Below, one piece after another: positions 36,481-46,099 of a stretch of DNA of 63,898 nt. Location: positions 1 to 63,898 of the forward strand of contig JALOTF010000014.1 of NCBI GenBank assembly GCA_025458025.1. The letters are read 5' to 3'. How positions within the stretch are numbered: the stretch's first letter is position 1; every line of letters starts with the position of its first letter. The notes beneath the pieces are model-generated. The model was not told the origin of the DNA. It did not search any database and saw only the letters and a program-made list of their open reading frames with translations. The DNA comes from Beijerinckiaceae bacterium (GTDB lineage: Bacteria > Pseudomonadota > Alphaproteobacteria > Rhizobiales > Beijerinckiaceae). Both the position numbers and the translations under genes were made by a program.

Positions 36481-36582
36481 GTGTGATTTCCGCTCGATGT
36501 GGCAGCTTCGAGCGGGATTCCACGATGGTCGCGGAATGAGGGATTCGCCTCCGCTGGCTCGCGTCAGTGCCGAGAATCACAC
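36481..36582 (+). other. Candidate structured RNA element between binding-protein and permease genes, cassette 2
   Basis: GTGTGATT (36481-36488) is complementary to AATCACAC (36575-36582). Inside lie CCGCTCGA (36490-36497) pairing with TCGAGCGG (36508-36515), ATTCC (36517-36521) with GGAAT (36533-36537), and CTCG (36558-36561) with CGAG (36571-36574). The helices nest into a four-way junction. It occupies the gap where other cassettes have single hairpins. No known RNA family is recognised. Confidence 0.4.
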
Positions 36583-36609
36583 CTGAATGAACGGCTCGGG
36601 GGGAGCAAC

Positions 36610-38742
36610 ATGCAACGCAGGCAGGCGGATCGGGGGATCGTGGATCTCGGCGCAGCCGGGGTCGCATTGGTCGCGTTTCTGCTGCTCCCCTTCGCCTTTG
36701 TCGGCGACATGCGCTCTGGCCTCGGCTGGCTGATGGATGGTCGCTGGGCCTTTCTGTTGCCGGTTCTTGCAAGCCTCGTTGTCGCGTTTCTGGCCCGGCA
36801 GGGCGTGACAACCGCCGGGACGCGCCTTACGCTCGCGGGCGGTGGCCTCTTCTGGATGATCCTCTACGGCTTCCACGGGAAGCTGATCGACGATCGTCCC
36901 CTGCTGGCGCATGGTCTTGGCGCAGGGCTGATCGCCTCCGCGTTGGTGCTTCAGGGCACGCGTGCGCTGGCGAGCCTCGGCGCCTTCAAGGCGGATCGCT
37001 GGGTGGCAACCACCACGGTCACGATCCTCGTGCTGGTGTTGACCTTCGTATTCTTCCCCGTGGCGAAGGTGCTGGGCAGCGCCTTCCTCGACAAGGCGGG
37101 GAACCTTGATCTTACCTTGTTCTGGGCCCGCCTGACTGCACCGGATGTCTGGGGCATGGCCTGCTACTACTCGAGCGCCTCTTGTGGTGTGGTGCCGAAT
37201 ACCATCCTTCTGGGCGTGTTGGCGGGCCTGCTTTCAACGTTTCTCGGTCTCGCTTTCGCGCTTCTGGCGCAGCGCGGGGGACTCAAGAATACGCGCGTTT
37301 TCGATGCGCTTTCGGTGCTACCGATCATCACCCCGCCTTTCGTGATTGCGCTGGCATTGGTGGTGTTGTTTGGACGGACGGGCATTGTCACGACGTTTCT
37401 CGACAACTGGTTCAACATCCCGCGCTCGCGCTGGATTTACGGCCTGCCCGGCGTGCTGATCGCGCAGGTGCTGTCACAGACGCCACTGTCCTACATGATC
37501 CTGCGCGGGGCCTTGCAGGGCATCTCGCCCTCGCTGGAGGAAGCCGCGCAGACACTCCGCGCTTCCCGCTGGACGACCTTCCGCACCGTGACCTGGCCGC
37601 TGCTGCGCCCCGCGATTGCTGCGTCAATCCTGCTCGGATTTGTCGAAAGCCTCGCGGATTTCGGCAACCCGCTGGTGCTTGGTGGTTCGTTCGAGGTGCT
37701 CTCGACCAAGATCTTCTTCGCGGTGGCCGGCGCGCAGCATGATCCCGGACGCGCGGCAATCCTCGCGGTGATCCTGCTGGCGCTCACCCTCACCGCTTTC
37801 TGGATGCAGCTCGTCTGGCTCGGAAAGAAATCTTACGTCACCGTGACCGGTAAGGGCGATTCCGGCCAGCCGCTGCCTTTGCCGAAGGGCGTGCGCATCG
37901 CCACACTTTCCGTTGTGGTTCCGTGGGTTATGCTCACACTTCTCATTTATGGAATCATCGTTGTCGGCGGCTTCGTGCAGGATATCGGCCGTGGCGCGAT
38001 GAAGCCGACCTTCGAGCATTTCCAGACCGGCTTTGCCATCGAATGGACCCAGCATGGCTTGTTCCTCGCCGGCTCCGCCTGGGATAGCTTCATCACCACC
38101 GTGCAGGTCTCGGCGATTGCCGCGCCGCTGACCACGATTATCGGCATCCTAACGGCCTACGTATTGGTGCGGCATGATTTCGTGGGCCGGCGCACCTTCG
38201 AATTCATCACCATGCTGGCCTTCGCCATTCCCGGCACGGTGATCGGCGTGGCCTATATCGTGGCCTTCAACGTGGCCCCGCTGGAACTCACCGGCACGGG
38301 GTTGATCCTCATCATCTGCTTTGTCTTCCGCAACATGCCCGTGGGCGTGCGCGCCGGCATCGCGGCGCTGAGCCAGATCGACAAGTCGCTGGATGAAGCC
38401 TCGACCACGCTCGGCGCTTCCACCGGCACCACTGTGCGCCGTGTGACCCTGCCGCTGCTGAAGCCCGCGATCATCGCGACTTTGGTTTTCTCGTTCGTGC
38501 ACGCCATGACATCGGTCAGCGCGATCGTGTTTCTCGTCACCGCGAAATACAACATGGCAACGGCCTATATCGTGAACCGGGTGGATGCCGGCGAATACCC
38601 GCTGGCGATTGCCTATTCCTCCCTTCTCATCATTTTCATGCTGGTCGTGGTGCTGGCGATCCAGATCGGCGTCGGCGAGCGCAGGATTGGTCGCCGGCAG
38701 GTTTCGGGCAATGCGCCCGCGCCCGTCGCGGTTGGCCGCTAG
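36610..38742 (+). CDS. ABC transporter permease with two fused inner-membrane domains (FbpB/AfuB-like), cassette 2
   Basis: 710 aa from the ATG at 36610 after GGGGGGAGCAAC; the frame continues upstream without a start signal. After a hydrophobic N-terminal block come two permease domains with EAA loops: EEAAQTLRASRWTTFRTVTWPLLRP near 317 and DEASTTLGASTGTTVRRVTLPLLKP near 595. Architecture and length match cassette 1. It is 11 bases from the ATPase gene. Confidence 0.92.
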   Translation: MQRRQADRGIVDLGAAGVALVAFLLLPFAFVGDMRSGLGWLMDGRWAFLLPVLASLVVAFLARQGVTTAGTRLTLAGGGLFWMILYGFHGKLIDDRPLLAHGLGAGLIASALVLQGTRALASLGAFKADRWVATTTVTILVLVLTFVFFPVAKVLGSAFLDKAGNLDLTLFWARLTAPDVWGMACYYSSASCGVVPNTILLGVLAGLLSTFLGLAFALLAQRGGLKNTRVFDALSVLPIITPPFVIALALVVLFGRTGIVTTFLDNWFNIPRSRWIYGLPGVLIAQVLSQTPLSYMILRGALQGISPSLEEAAQTLRASRWTTFRTVTWPLLRPAIAASILLGFVESLADFGNPLVLGGSFEVLSTKIFFAVAGAQHDPGRAAILAVILLALTLTAFWMQLVWLGKKSYVTVTGKGDSGQPLPLPKGVRIATLSVVVPWVMLTLLIYGIIVVGGFVQDIGRGAMKPTFEHFQTGFAIEWTQHGLFLAGSAWDSFITTVQVSAIAAPLTTIIGILTAYVLVRHDFVGRRTFEFITMLAFAIPGTVIGVAYIVAFNVAPLELTGTGLILIICFVFRNMPVGVRAGIAALSQIDKSLDEASTTLGASTGTTVRRVTLPLLKPAIIATLVFSFVHAMTSVSAIVFLVTAKYNMATAYIVNRVDAGEYPLAIAYSSLLIIFMLVVVLAIQIGVGERRIGRRQVSGNAPAPVAVGR

Positions 38743-38753
38743 GAGTATTGTGC

Positions 38754-39800
38754 ATGGCGAAAGCCGCGAGTGTCGAGTTCATCAATGTTTTCAAGCGCTA
38801 CGGCAACGTGACTGCCGTGCGCGACGTCTCCTTCAAGGTGGAAGCGGGCCAGCTTGTGACGCTGCTTGGCCCCTCGGGCTGCGGCAAGACCACGACTCTG
38901 CGCCTCGTTGCGGGCCTCGAACTGGCCTCCGAAGGCACGATCAAAATCGGCAACGAGAACGTGACGCAGCTTGGCGCCGCCGAGCGCGATGTCTCGATGG
39001 TTTTCCAGTCCTACGCGCTGTTTCCGCACATGAATGTGCTGGATAATGTGATGTATGGCCCGCTCGTCTCCGGCGCCTCGAAGAAGGATGCCGAGGCGAT
39101 GGCCATCGAGAAGCTCGGCCTGGTCGGCCTCAAGGGCTTCGAGAAGCGCCTGCCCTCCGAACTCTCCGGTGGCCAGCAGCAGCGCGTCGCGGTCGCGCGC
39201 GCAATTGTGCTCGAACCCTCGGTGCTGCTCTTCGATGAGCCGCTCTCGAACCTCGATGCCAAGCTGCGCCGCAAGGTGCGCGATGATATCCGCGACCTCC
39301 AGCAGCGGCTGGGGCTCACGGTGCTCTATGTCACCCACGATCAGGAGGAGGCTTTGGCCGTCTCCGACAAGGTCATCGTGATGGACAATGCCGTGATTGC
39401 GCAGGAGGGCACGCCCGCGGACCTCTACGAGCGCCCGAAAACGCGCTTCCTCGCGGATTTCATCGGCGAGGCGAACCTGATCGACGGCTCCTTCAGCCAG
39501 CAGGCCGGCAATGTGATCTTCACGGCCAGCGGCACGACCTTGGCGCTCGGCGCGGTTGCGGTGCCGGAGAACGCGAAAACGCTCGCCTTCCGGCCGGATC
39601 GAGCGGGACTGGCGCTGGATGCGGCGAGCCCACTGGTCATCCGCCGGCAGGCCTATATCGGCCCCTCGCGCGAATATGTGGTGGATGCGCCCTGGGGCGA
39701 ATTGCTGGTCGTGCGGCCCGTGCGCGAGGCCATTCTGCCGAATGGCGCGAATGTGCGCCTCGAGATCGAACCGGATGCCGCGATGGTCCTTCCGGGCTGA
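38754..39800 (+). CDS. ABC transporter ATP-binding protein (FbpC/AfuC-like), cassette 2
   Basis: A 348-aa ATPase, start at 38754 after AGGAG. Walker A LGPSGCGKTTT is near 37-47, VFQSYALFPHM carries the Q-loop, the signature LSGGQQQRVA is near 136, Walker B LLFDEPLSNLDAKLRR near 158 and YVTHDQEEA near 194. A TOBE-like domain closes the protein. It is the partner of the preceding permease and close in sequence to the ATPase of cassette 1. Confidence 0.93.
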   Translation: MAKAASVEFINVFKRYGNVTAVRDVSFKVEAGQLVTLLGPSGCGKTTTLRLVAGLELASEGTIKIGNENVTQLGAAERDVSMVFQSYALFPHMNVLDNVMYGPLVSGASKKDAEAMAIEKLGLVGLKGFEKRLPSELSGGQQQRVAVARAIVLEPSVLLFDEPLSNLDAKLRRKVRDDIRDLQQRLGLTVLYVTHDQEEALAVSDKVIVMDNAVIAQEGTPADLYERPKTRFLADFIGEANLIDGSFSQQAGNVIFTASGTTLALGAVAVPENAKTLAFRPDRAGLALDAASPLVIRRQAYIGPSREYVVDAPWGELLVVRPVREAILPNGANVRLEIEPDAAMVLPG

Positions 39801-39821
39801 ATGGCCAAGCGAGGAGCTTGC

Positions 39822-40670
39822 ATGAGACGGTTTCTCGCTGCCCTCGCGCTGTTTTTCGCCACCGCCCTGCCCGTAGCGGCGCAATCGCCCGCCGCCGAGC
39901 CCATCGAGATTTTCGACGCACATCTCCATTACAACTGGGAGCCGACGCCGTTCTTCACGCTGACCGAGGTGCAGGCGCTGTTCAAAAAGCACCGCGTCAC
40001 CGGCATTCTCGCGACGAGCCGCCCGAATGACGGCACGCATGCACTCGTGGGCTCACCGCAGGACGGCCTGTGGGTCGTGCCGTTCATCCGGCCCTATCGC
40101 GTGCGTCCAGATGTGCAGAGCTGGTTCTCGAACCCGGTGATTTTCGAACTGATCGAGCAGGAATTCAAACGCGGCTATTACATCGGAATCGGCGAGTTTC
40201 ACCTCTCGGGTCGCGCGGCGGCGACGGAAACCGTGCGTAAAACCGTGAATTTCGCGGTGGAGCATGATCTTTTCCTGCATGCTCATGCGGATGAGGAGGC
40301 GGTGGAGATCCTCTTCCAGCACAACCCCAAGGCCAAGATCATCTGGGCGCATACCGGCTTCGGCCTCGCAACCGAGCGTGTGGAAGCCTTGCTAAAAAAG
40401 CACCCGATGCTCTGGGGCGAACTCTCCTACCGCTCGGGAATCACGAGCGGAAACGGAGTCCTTTCAAGCGAATGGCGCAATCTCTTCACGCGCTACCCTG
40501 ACCGGTTCATGGTGGGTTCGGATACGTGGATCAACGAGCGCTGGGCGAGCTACGGCGAGATCATGGCACAGTATCGCGGCTGGCTCGGCCAGTTGCCGCC
40601 GGCGGTCGCCGCACGCATCGCGCATGGCAACGCGAGGGCGCTGTTTGAACCGCGCATGCAGCGGCGCTGA
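39822..40670 (+). CDS. Exported amidohydrolase-family protein
   Basis: 282 aa from the ATG at 39822, after GAGGAG; an upstream ATG at 39801 is less well placed. The signal peptide is [21 protein letters not shown]. The TIM-barrel metal residues of the amidohydrolase-2 (COG2159-like) type are visible: FDAHLHY near 34, GIGEFHLSG near 120, LHAHADE near 150, WAHTGFG near 174 and GSDTW near 228. It is expected in the periplasm, where it may process the ligand of the linked importer. The reaction (hydrolase or decarboxylase) is unknown. Confidence 0.75.
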   Translation: MRRFLAALALFFATALPVAAQSPAAEPIEIFDAHLHYNWEPTPFFTLTEVQALFKKHRVTGILATSRPNDGTHALVGSPQDGLWVVPFIRPYRVRPDVQSWFSNPVIFELIEQEFKRGYYIGIGEFHLSGRAAATETVRKTVNFAVEHDLFLHAHADEEAVEILFQHNPKAKIIWAHTGFGLATERVEALLKKHPMLWGELSYRSGITSGNGVLSSEWRNLFTRYPDRFMVGSDTWINERWASYGEIMAQYRGWLGQLPPAVAARIAHGNARALFEPRMQRR

Positions 40671-40738
40671 CGCTTTCGCGCTGGCGGGCGGCCCGGCAAA
40701 CCTTTAAGCCTTGGCACGATGTTTCAGGAGGATGGCTG

Positions 40739-41596
40739 ATGCCCCTGCCCGCGCCGCTTTCGCCCCTCGTTGTCGATGATCTCGTGCGCATGGCGCTGCT
40801 GGAGGATCTGGGTCGCGCGGGCGACATCACCTCGCAGGCGACGATCCCTGCGAGCAAGGAAGCGAAAGCCGTGTTCCGCGCGCGCGAACCGGGCGTGGTG
40901 GCGGGCACGCAGTTCATCGAGGCGGCGTTCCGGCTCGTGGGCTCTGGCACGATGACGGTGATCCTCAAGCCCGACGGCTCCCGGCTCGAAAAGGGCGATA
41001 TCATCGCCGAGGTCGTGGGTACGGCGCGCACCATCCTCTCCGGTGAGCGGATTGCCTTGAATTTCCTGGGCCGACTCTCGGGAATCGCCAGCGCCACCGC
41101 GCGCTATGTCGAGGAGGTGCAGCACACGAGGGCCTCCATCGTTTGTACCCGCAAAACGACGCCCGGCCTGCGGGCCATCGAGAAGTATGCGGTGCGCTGC
41201 GGCGGCGGCATGAACCACCGCTTCGGGCTCGATGATGCGATCCTCATCAAGGACAACCACATCGCGGTGGCCGGCGGCGTGAAGGCGGCTTTGGAGGCTG
41301 CACGCGCCCATGCCGGGCATCTCGTGAAGATCGAGATCGAGGTCGACGATCTAGACCAACTCGATGAGGTACTCGCGACCGGCCTCGCGGATGTCGTGAT
41401 GCTCGACAACATGCACCCCGATCTGATGCGGCAGGGCGTAGCGCGCGTCGCGGGCCGCATGAAGGTCGAGGCCTCGGGCGGCGTGCGGCTCGACACCGTG
41501 CGCGCCATTGCCGAGAGCGGCGTGGACATGATCTCCATCGGCGCGCTTACACATTCGGTGAAGGGGCTGGATATCGGCCTCGATATCGACCTTTGA
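40739..41596 (+). CDS. nadC: Nicotinate-nucleotide pyrophosphorylase (carboxylating)
   Basis: A 285-aa quinolinate phosphoribosyltransferase. It has [18 protein letters not shown] near 20, [15 protein letters not shown] near 103, [38 protein letters not shown] near 137-174 (PRPP and quinolinate-binding residues), and EASGGV near 245. It makes nicotinate mononucleotide from quinolinate in NAD synthesis. nadA and nadB are not adjacent. selO starts four bases after the stop. Confidence 0.96.
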   Translation: MPLPAPLSPLVVDDLVRMALLEDLGRAGDITSQATIPASKEAKAVFRAREPGVVAGTQFIEAAFRLVGSGTMTVILKPDGSRLEKGDIIAEVVGTARTILSGERIALNFLGRLSGIASATARYVEEVQHTRASIVCTRKTTPGLRAIEKYAVRCGGGMNHRFGLDDAILIKDNHIAVAGGVKAALEAARAHAGHLVKIEIEVDDLDQLDEVLATGLADVVMLDNMHPDLMRQGVARVAGRMKVEASGGVRLDTVRAIAESGVDMISIGALTHSVKGLDIGLDIDL

Positions 41597-41600
41597 TCGC

Positions 41601-43022
41601 ATGCCGATTTCTACCGAATTCCGCCCGGAAACGACGCATCTTGCCCTCGGCGACGCCTTCTATGATGTCGTGCGTCCGGCGGAATTCCCGCAGACCATCC
41701 TGCGCTTTCGCAACGATGCCCACGCGGCGCGCGTGGGTCTGCGCGACCTCTCCGATGCCGAATGGATCAGCCATTTCGGTCGGTTTCAGCCGCTACCCGG
41801 CTCGCTGCCAGAGCCGCTGGCCCTGCGCTATCACGGCCATCAATTCCGCTCCTACAATCCCGATCTCGGCGATGGGCGCGGTTTTCTCTTCGCACAGTTG
41901 CGGGATGATCGCGGGCGGTTGCTCGATCTCGGCACGAAGGGCTCAGGCCAGACACCCTGGTCGCGGCGCGGCGACGGGCGCCTCACGCTGAAAGGCGGCG
42001 TGCGCGAGGTGCTGGCGACCGCGATGCTCGAAGCCCTCGGCGTTGATACCTCGAAAAGCTTCTCGCTGATCGAGACGGGAGAACAGCTCCACCGGGGTGA
42101 CGAGCCCTCGCCCACGCGCTCCAGCGTGCTCGTGCGGCTCTCGCATTCGCATATCCGGATCGGCTCGTTCCAGCGCCTGCTCGCGCAGAACGATGCCGAG
42201 GGTCTGGGGCGCCTGCTGGCGCATACGGTGACGCATTATGCGCCTGAGGCGCGGCGGAATGATCCGGTGGAGGAAGCCACGGCCTTCCTCGAAAGCGTGA
42301 TGCGAAAGACCGCGGCCACTGCCGCGCGCTGGGTGGCCGCCGGCTTCGTGCATGGCGTGCTCAACACCGACAACATCAACGTGACCGGCGAGAGCTTCGA
42401 TTACGGGCCGTATCGTTTCCTGCCGGTCTATGATCCCGGCTTCACAGCGGCCTATTTCGACCAGACCGGGCTCTACGCCTTCGGCCGGCAGGCGGATACG
42501 ATCGCCTGGAACTGCGCGCGCCTCGCCGAGACCTTGCTGCTCGTGGCGCCGGTGGAACCCATGCAGGCGATGCTCGAAAGATACCCGCATTTCTTCTGGC
42601 CCGCGATGCGCGAGGCTTTATCGGATCGCCTTGGCCTTGCGCCCATCCCCGATGCCGAGGCCGATGCTTTCTCCAAGGCTTTGTTCCAGTTCCTGAAAGA
42701 GAGCGGCATTCACTTCGAAGTCGCGATGTTCGACCTTTATGGCGGCCCGGCGCGGCTTGAGAAGGCGATTTCCGGCGAGCGCGCGAGCTTCTACGCCCAC
42801 CCCGCCTTCGAGCCCGTGAAGGTGATGCTGGAAGCGCGAAAACCCGGCGCAAAGGCCAACCTCGCGCATGCCTATTTCGCGCGCGGCAACCCGTTCACCT
42901 TGCTTTACCCCGATATCGAGTCACTCTGGGCCGGAATCGCCGAGCGTGACGACTGGAGCGCGTTCTACGCCAAGCTCACGGAGATCGAGACCATCCGCGA
43001 GGCCTATGCGCTTGCGCGGTGA
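41601..43022 (+). CDS. selO: Protein adenylyltransferase SelO (YdiU/UPF0061)
   Basis: A 473-aa pseudokinase-fold AMPylator. Landmarks are RYHGHQFRSYNPDLGDGRGFLFAQL near 78-102, DLGTKGSGQTPWSRRGDGRLTLKGGVREVLATAMLEALGV near 112-150, FVHGVLNTDNINVTGESFDYGPYRFL near 251, and YDPGFTAAYFDQTGLYAFGRQ near 278. SelO transfers AMP to Ser, Thr or Tyr of target proteins and is linked to oxidative stress. Bacterial forms lack selenocysteine, as here. It forms an apparent two-gene unit with nadC. Confidence 0.94.
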   Translation: MPISTEFRPETTHLALGDAFYDVVRPAEFPQTILRFRNDAHAARVGLRDLSDAEWISHFGRFQPLPGSLPEPLALRYHGHQFRSYNPDLGDGRGFLFAQLRDDRGRLLDLGTKGSGQTPWSRRGDGRLTLKGGVREVLATAMLEALGVDTSKSFSLIETGEQLHRGDEPSPTRSSVLVRLSHSHIRIGSFQRLLAQNDAEGLGRLLAHTVTHYAPEARRNDPVEEATAFLESVMRKTAATAARWVAAGFVHGVLNTDNINVTGESFDYGPYRFLPVYDPGFTAAYFDQTGLYAFGRQADTIAWNCARLAETLLLVAPVEPMQAMLERYPHFFWPAMREALSDRLGLAPIPDAEADAFSKALFQFLKESGIHFEVAMFDLYGGPARLEKAISGERASFYAHPAFEPVKVMLEARKPGAKANLAHAYFARGNPFTLLYPDIESLWAGIAERDDWSAFYAKLTEIETIREAYALAR

Positions 43023-43129
43023 AGCCGAGCCGCATTCTTTGCGAAAGCTGGTCGACAGCGCCGGCAAAACCATCGCAAGATAAGAGCCTGCCCGACTCGA
43101 CAAACCCGGGCCTGAACGCACGTCGCACG

Positions 43130-44050
43130 ATGTCCGAATCCCATGAACGGCCTGCCCAGAACAAGGCGGTCGCGATTTTCCTGCTGATGACGACGACGGT
43201 GCTATTTGCAGCCGGCGATACCATCGCCAAACTCGCTGTCAGCACCCTCCATCCGATCCAGATGCTGTTTGTGCGCTGCGTGATCGTCGTGGCTTTCACA
43301 GTGCCCTATGCCTTGTGGAGCATCGGCCCGGCCGTGTTCCACACCGATCATCCCAAGACGCAGATCTTTCGTGGCCTTGCGGTTCTTGGTTCCTCCTATC
43401 TTTTCGTCTCGGGCCTGTCATATCTGCCGCTGGCCGATGCGAGCGCGATCAATTTTGTCTGGCCGCTGCTCATGACCGTGCTCTCCGTGTTCATTCTCAA
43501 GGAGAAGGTTGGCGTGCGCCGCTGGGCCGCGACTGCCGTCGGTTTCTGTGGCATGCTGCTGATCATCAGGCCGGGAACCGGTGCATTTCACGTCGCCGCC
43601 CTCTTTCCGCTGGGTGCGGCCTTGCTCTGGTCTTTTGCGGCTGTGGTGACACGCTCTGTTTCGGCGCATGATCGTGCCCTGACCACGCTGGTATGGACCA
43701 GCCTCGTGATGCTCGCGGGCGCCACCCTGCTGATTCCGTTCTTCTGGCGCCCAATGACCGGACATGAATGGCTGCTGATGGCACTGATCGGCGGGATCTC
43801 GATTGCCGGCCATTCCACGCTTGTTTTTGCGTATGAACGGGCCAATGCCTCGTTTTTGGCACCATTTTCCTACGTCCAACTCGTCTGGGCGACCTTGCTT
43901 GGTTATCTGGTGTTCGGAAGCCTGCCGGATCGCTGGATTGCAGCCGGATCAATTCTCATTGTCGCCAGTGGAATCTACACCGCGCATCGCGAGCGCGTGC
44001 GCGCCCGGGAAGCCCGCGAGAAGGCCTCGCGTAGCGGCGAGGCCGGCTGA
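43130..44050 (+). CDS. EamA/DMT-family transporter
   Basis: 306 aa from the ATG at 43130. It has ten hydrophobic segments in two five-helix EamA repeats. Helix 1 carries DTIAKLAVSTLHPIQMLFVRC near 27-45, repeat 1 ends GVRRWAATAVGFCGMLLII near 130, and repeat 2 has YERANASFLAPFSYVQLVWATLLGYL near 245. A basic C-terminal tail follows. Such proteins export or exchange small metabolites; the substrate cannot be inferred. A start at 43019 overlapping selO has no support. Confidence 0.86.
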   Translation: MSESHERPAQNKAVAIFLLMTTTVLFAAGDTIAKLAVSTLHPIQMLFVRCVIVVAFTVPYALWSIGPAVFHTDHPKTQIFRGLAVLGSSYLFVSGLSYLPLADASAINFVWPLLMTVLSVFILKEKVGVRRWAATAVGFCGMLLIIRPGTGAFHVAALFPLGAALLWSFAAVVTRSVSAHDRALTTLVWTSLVMLAGATLLIPFFWRPMTGHEWLLMALIGGISIAGHSTLVFAYERANASFLAPFSYVQLVWATLLGYLVFGSLPDRWIAAGSILIVASGIYTAHRERVRAREAREKASRSGEAG

Positions 44051-44554
44051 AATTCCGATTTTCTGAAAAAGAAACTGACTGGGAGACCTGGGCTTGAAGC
44101 TCGTTATGAGGCCTCTACATGCACTTGATAAATCAGGATATTCAAGCTTCAGAGCTGCGCGTGGATGAGAGGTCTTTAGCACAGTTCGGACCGCTGAAAA
44201 AAAGTCGGCAGCGCCTGGTACAAGGGTTCGGGCATCTGCCTTACTCGCCAGTCATTGTGACAATCGCAACGCGCGTTTTTGCGAGCAGGCAAGCCTGGCG
44301 CGGAGACAAACGGATAACCTCGTGAGCCTGATCGGGGAAGAACCATCTCATGGCCGGGCAAAATCAATCATCACTTCCCGATAGTCCCTCCCCTTTGCGG
44401 CCAACGAGTATCCGCTGGCGGAAATGCCTATGGCCGAGGCTCCCGCCAACCTTGACGCCCTGCTCCGGAATGTTTCGGAGACGAACCGGACAGCGACTGC
44501 GCGCGACCTCCCGATCGAGCTGACCTGCGCTGAAATATGAGCTCACTTGTAACT
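44051..44554. other. Intergenic AT-richer stretch without convincing genes
   Basis: About 500 bases between the EamA gene and the chemoreceptor. Short open frames exist on both strands, but none has a ribosome site or recognisable motif. It holds one copy of a diverged direct repeat (44101-44160). Together with the matching region beyond the chemoreceptor it looks like decayed or inserted sequence. Confidence 0.5.
44101..44160 (+). repeat. Diverged direct repeat, copy 1
   Basis: Starts TCGTTATGAGG, contains ACTTGATAAATCAGGATATT, and ends AGCTGCGC. It aligns to 46437-46495 over about 60 bases at roughly 65% identity with one gap, in the same orientation. The two copies bracket the chemoreceptor gene and the IS3 remnant. 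Confidence 0.4.
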
Positions 44555-45913
44555 TCAGGCTGCACGAATATCACTCAGGAACTTCTCGACATCGACCTGC
44601 AATCGACTGCTTTGCGAGGCAACCTCGGCGGAGGCTGTCTGGACAGAGACAGCCGCGTCCTTGGTCTCGGTTGCTGCTCCACTGACAATCGTAATGCTTT
44701 CGGACACGTTCCCTGTTCCCTTGGCAGCCTCCGAGATATTGCGAGCAATATCGCGCGACGTGGCGCTTTGCTCCTCCATTGCGACGGCAATCGATGTCGT
44801 AATCATCGATATCTCCCCGATTGTCTTTCCAATCTGCTCGATCCGCGCAACCGAATTCTGAGTCGCACCCTGCATCGAGCGAATCTGTGCTGCGATCGTC
44901 TCGGTTGCGTTGGCCGTTTGGCTTGCCAGTTCCTTCACCTCCGAGGCAACAACAGCAAAACCGCGGCCTGCTTCACCGGCTCTCGCAGCCTCAATTGTGG
45001 CGTTTAGCGCGAGGAGATTGGTCTGGCTCGCAATGTTGTTGATGATCTGCACTACGTTGTCGATGCTCGTCGCCACCTCAGCCAGAGCCTTGATGTCGCT
45101 GATGGTCGTGGCAGCCTCTGCGACAGCCTGCCGCGCAATTCCGTCGGATTGTTCAACCTGACGGCTGATCTCGCTGATTGTCGAGGTCATCTCTTCGGTC
45201 GCAGCAGCAACCGAGGAAACATTGATCATTGCCTGTTCGGATGCTGCGGCAACGGAAGATGATTGCTGTGTGGTTTCCTCCGCGGTCCGCGCCATGTTGG
45301 CAGCAGTTCCATTCATTTCCTGCGAGGCGCCCATAAGGCTGCGCAAGGCGACGGAGATCTCGTTTTCGAAGCCTTGGATTAGCTCGTCGACCCGGCGTTG
45401 TCGCTTGGCCCGCTCCTCCAACATCGCCTCCTGATAGACGGAAATGGCAATGTCCATGTCGAGCATGACAGCGCTGTTGACCGCTTCCAGGACCGCAACA
45501 AGCCGCCTTGGGCGCCAGCGATAATGACGGATGACCACCTGAGTGAGGCGCGACAGAACATAGGCATAACCTCCAATGTACCAGCGCGGCTCCAGGCCGA
45601 TCTTGTTGTGCACCATGCCAATGGTCCGGACGCCTTTCATATATTCGACGTCGAACTTGCCGTTGAAGAGCCGCTCCCAGTGACTGCCCTGAACCTTTTT
45701 CAGGCGCGCGACCTGCGTGCCAAGCATGCCAGCAAGCTTCTGTTCGCTTGTGACGTGTGCGTAAAAACCCTCGAGAATATCAGGAAGAGCGGCTGCGACC
45801 TTGGGCCAGATCTCTCTTAGAGCTTCGCCGGTTGCGGCATCGATCCGCAAAAATCGGAGGCGGACCTCCCGATCCTGAGTGCCAATTTCGGGAACAGCAA
45901 TATCCTTCATCAT
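44555..45913 (-). CDS. Globin-coupled methyl-accepting chemotaxis protein
   Basis: A 452-aa soluble chemoreceptor; no membrane helix is visible. Residues 15-175 form a globin sensor domain with the proximal heme histidine H102 in [18 protein letters not shown] helical linker follows, then the methyl-accepting domain (about 200-452) with the hairpin tip [32 protein letters not shown] near 293-324. By analogy to HemAT it senses oxygen or another gas. It starts after AGGAGG, with ATGs at 45913 and 45910. Base composition is lower in GC than the flanking operons, consistent with acquisition. Confidence 0.92.
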   Translation of the reverse strand: MMKDIAVPEIGTQDREVRLRFLRIDAATGEALREIWPKVAAALPDILEGFYAHVTSEQKLAGMLGTQVARLKKVQGSHWERLFNGKFDVEYMKGVRTIGMVHNKIGLEPRWYIGGYAYVLSRLTQVVIRHYRWRPRRLVAVLEAVNSAVMLDMDIAISVYQEAMLEERAKRQRRVDELIQGFENEISVALRSLMGASQEMNGTAANMARTAEETTQQSSSVAAASEQAMINVSSVAAATEEMTSTISEISRQVEQSDGIARQAVAEAATTISDIKALAEVATSIDNVVQIINNIASQTNLLALNATIEAARAGEAGRGFAVVASEVKELASQTANATETIAAQIRSMQGATQNSVARIEQIGKTIGEISMITTSIAVAMEEQSATSRDIARNISEAAKGTGNVSESITIVSGAATETKDAAVSVQTASAEVASQSSRLQVDVEKFLSDIRAA

Positions 45914-46099
45914 GGCCTCCTAGGCTCGCAATCAATGGAGAAAGCATTCAATTGGAGAGTGAAATTTCTTCTAATCACCGCCACGCCACGGTGGGATGAA
46001 CCGGCGCGTTCGCCCCTTTTGCTGCCGAGCATTGATCCAGATCAAAACCTGAGAAGAAAAAAAACGCGGGGAGATATGCCGGCTTGGGCGAGAGTTTTC

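Noticed and set aside
40712-40726. TGGCACG upstream of nadC resembling a sigma-54 -24 element
   Set aside because: The -12 part reads TTTCA and lacks the invariant GC at the required ten-base spacing.
44119-44367. Short open frames on both strands in the gap before the chemoreceptor
   Set aside because: No ribosome site, no motif, and they overlap the diverged repeat. Coding is unlikely.
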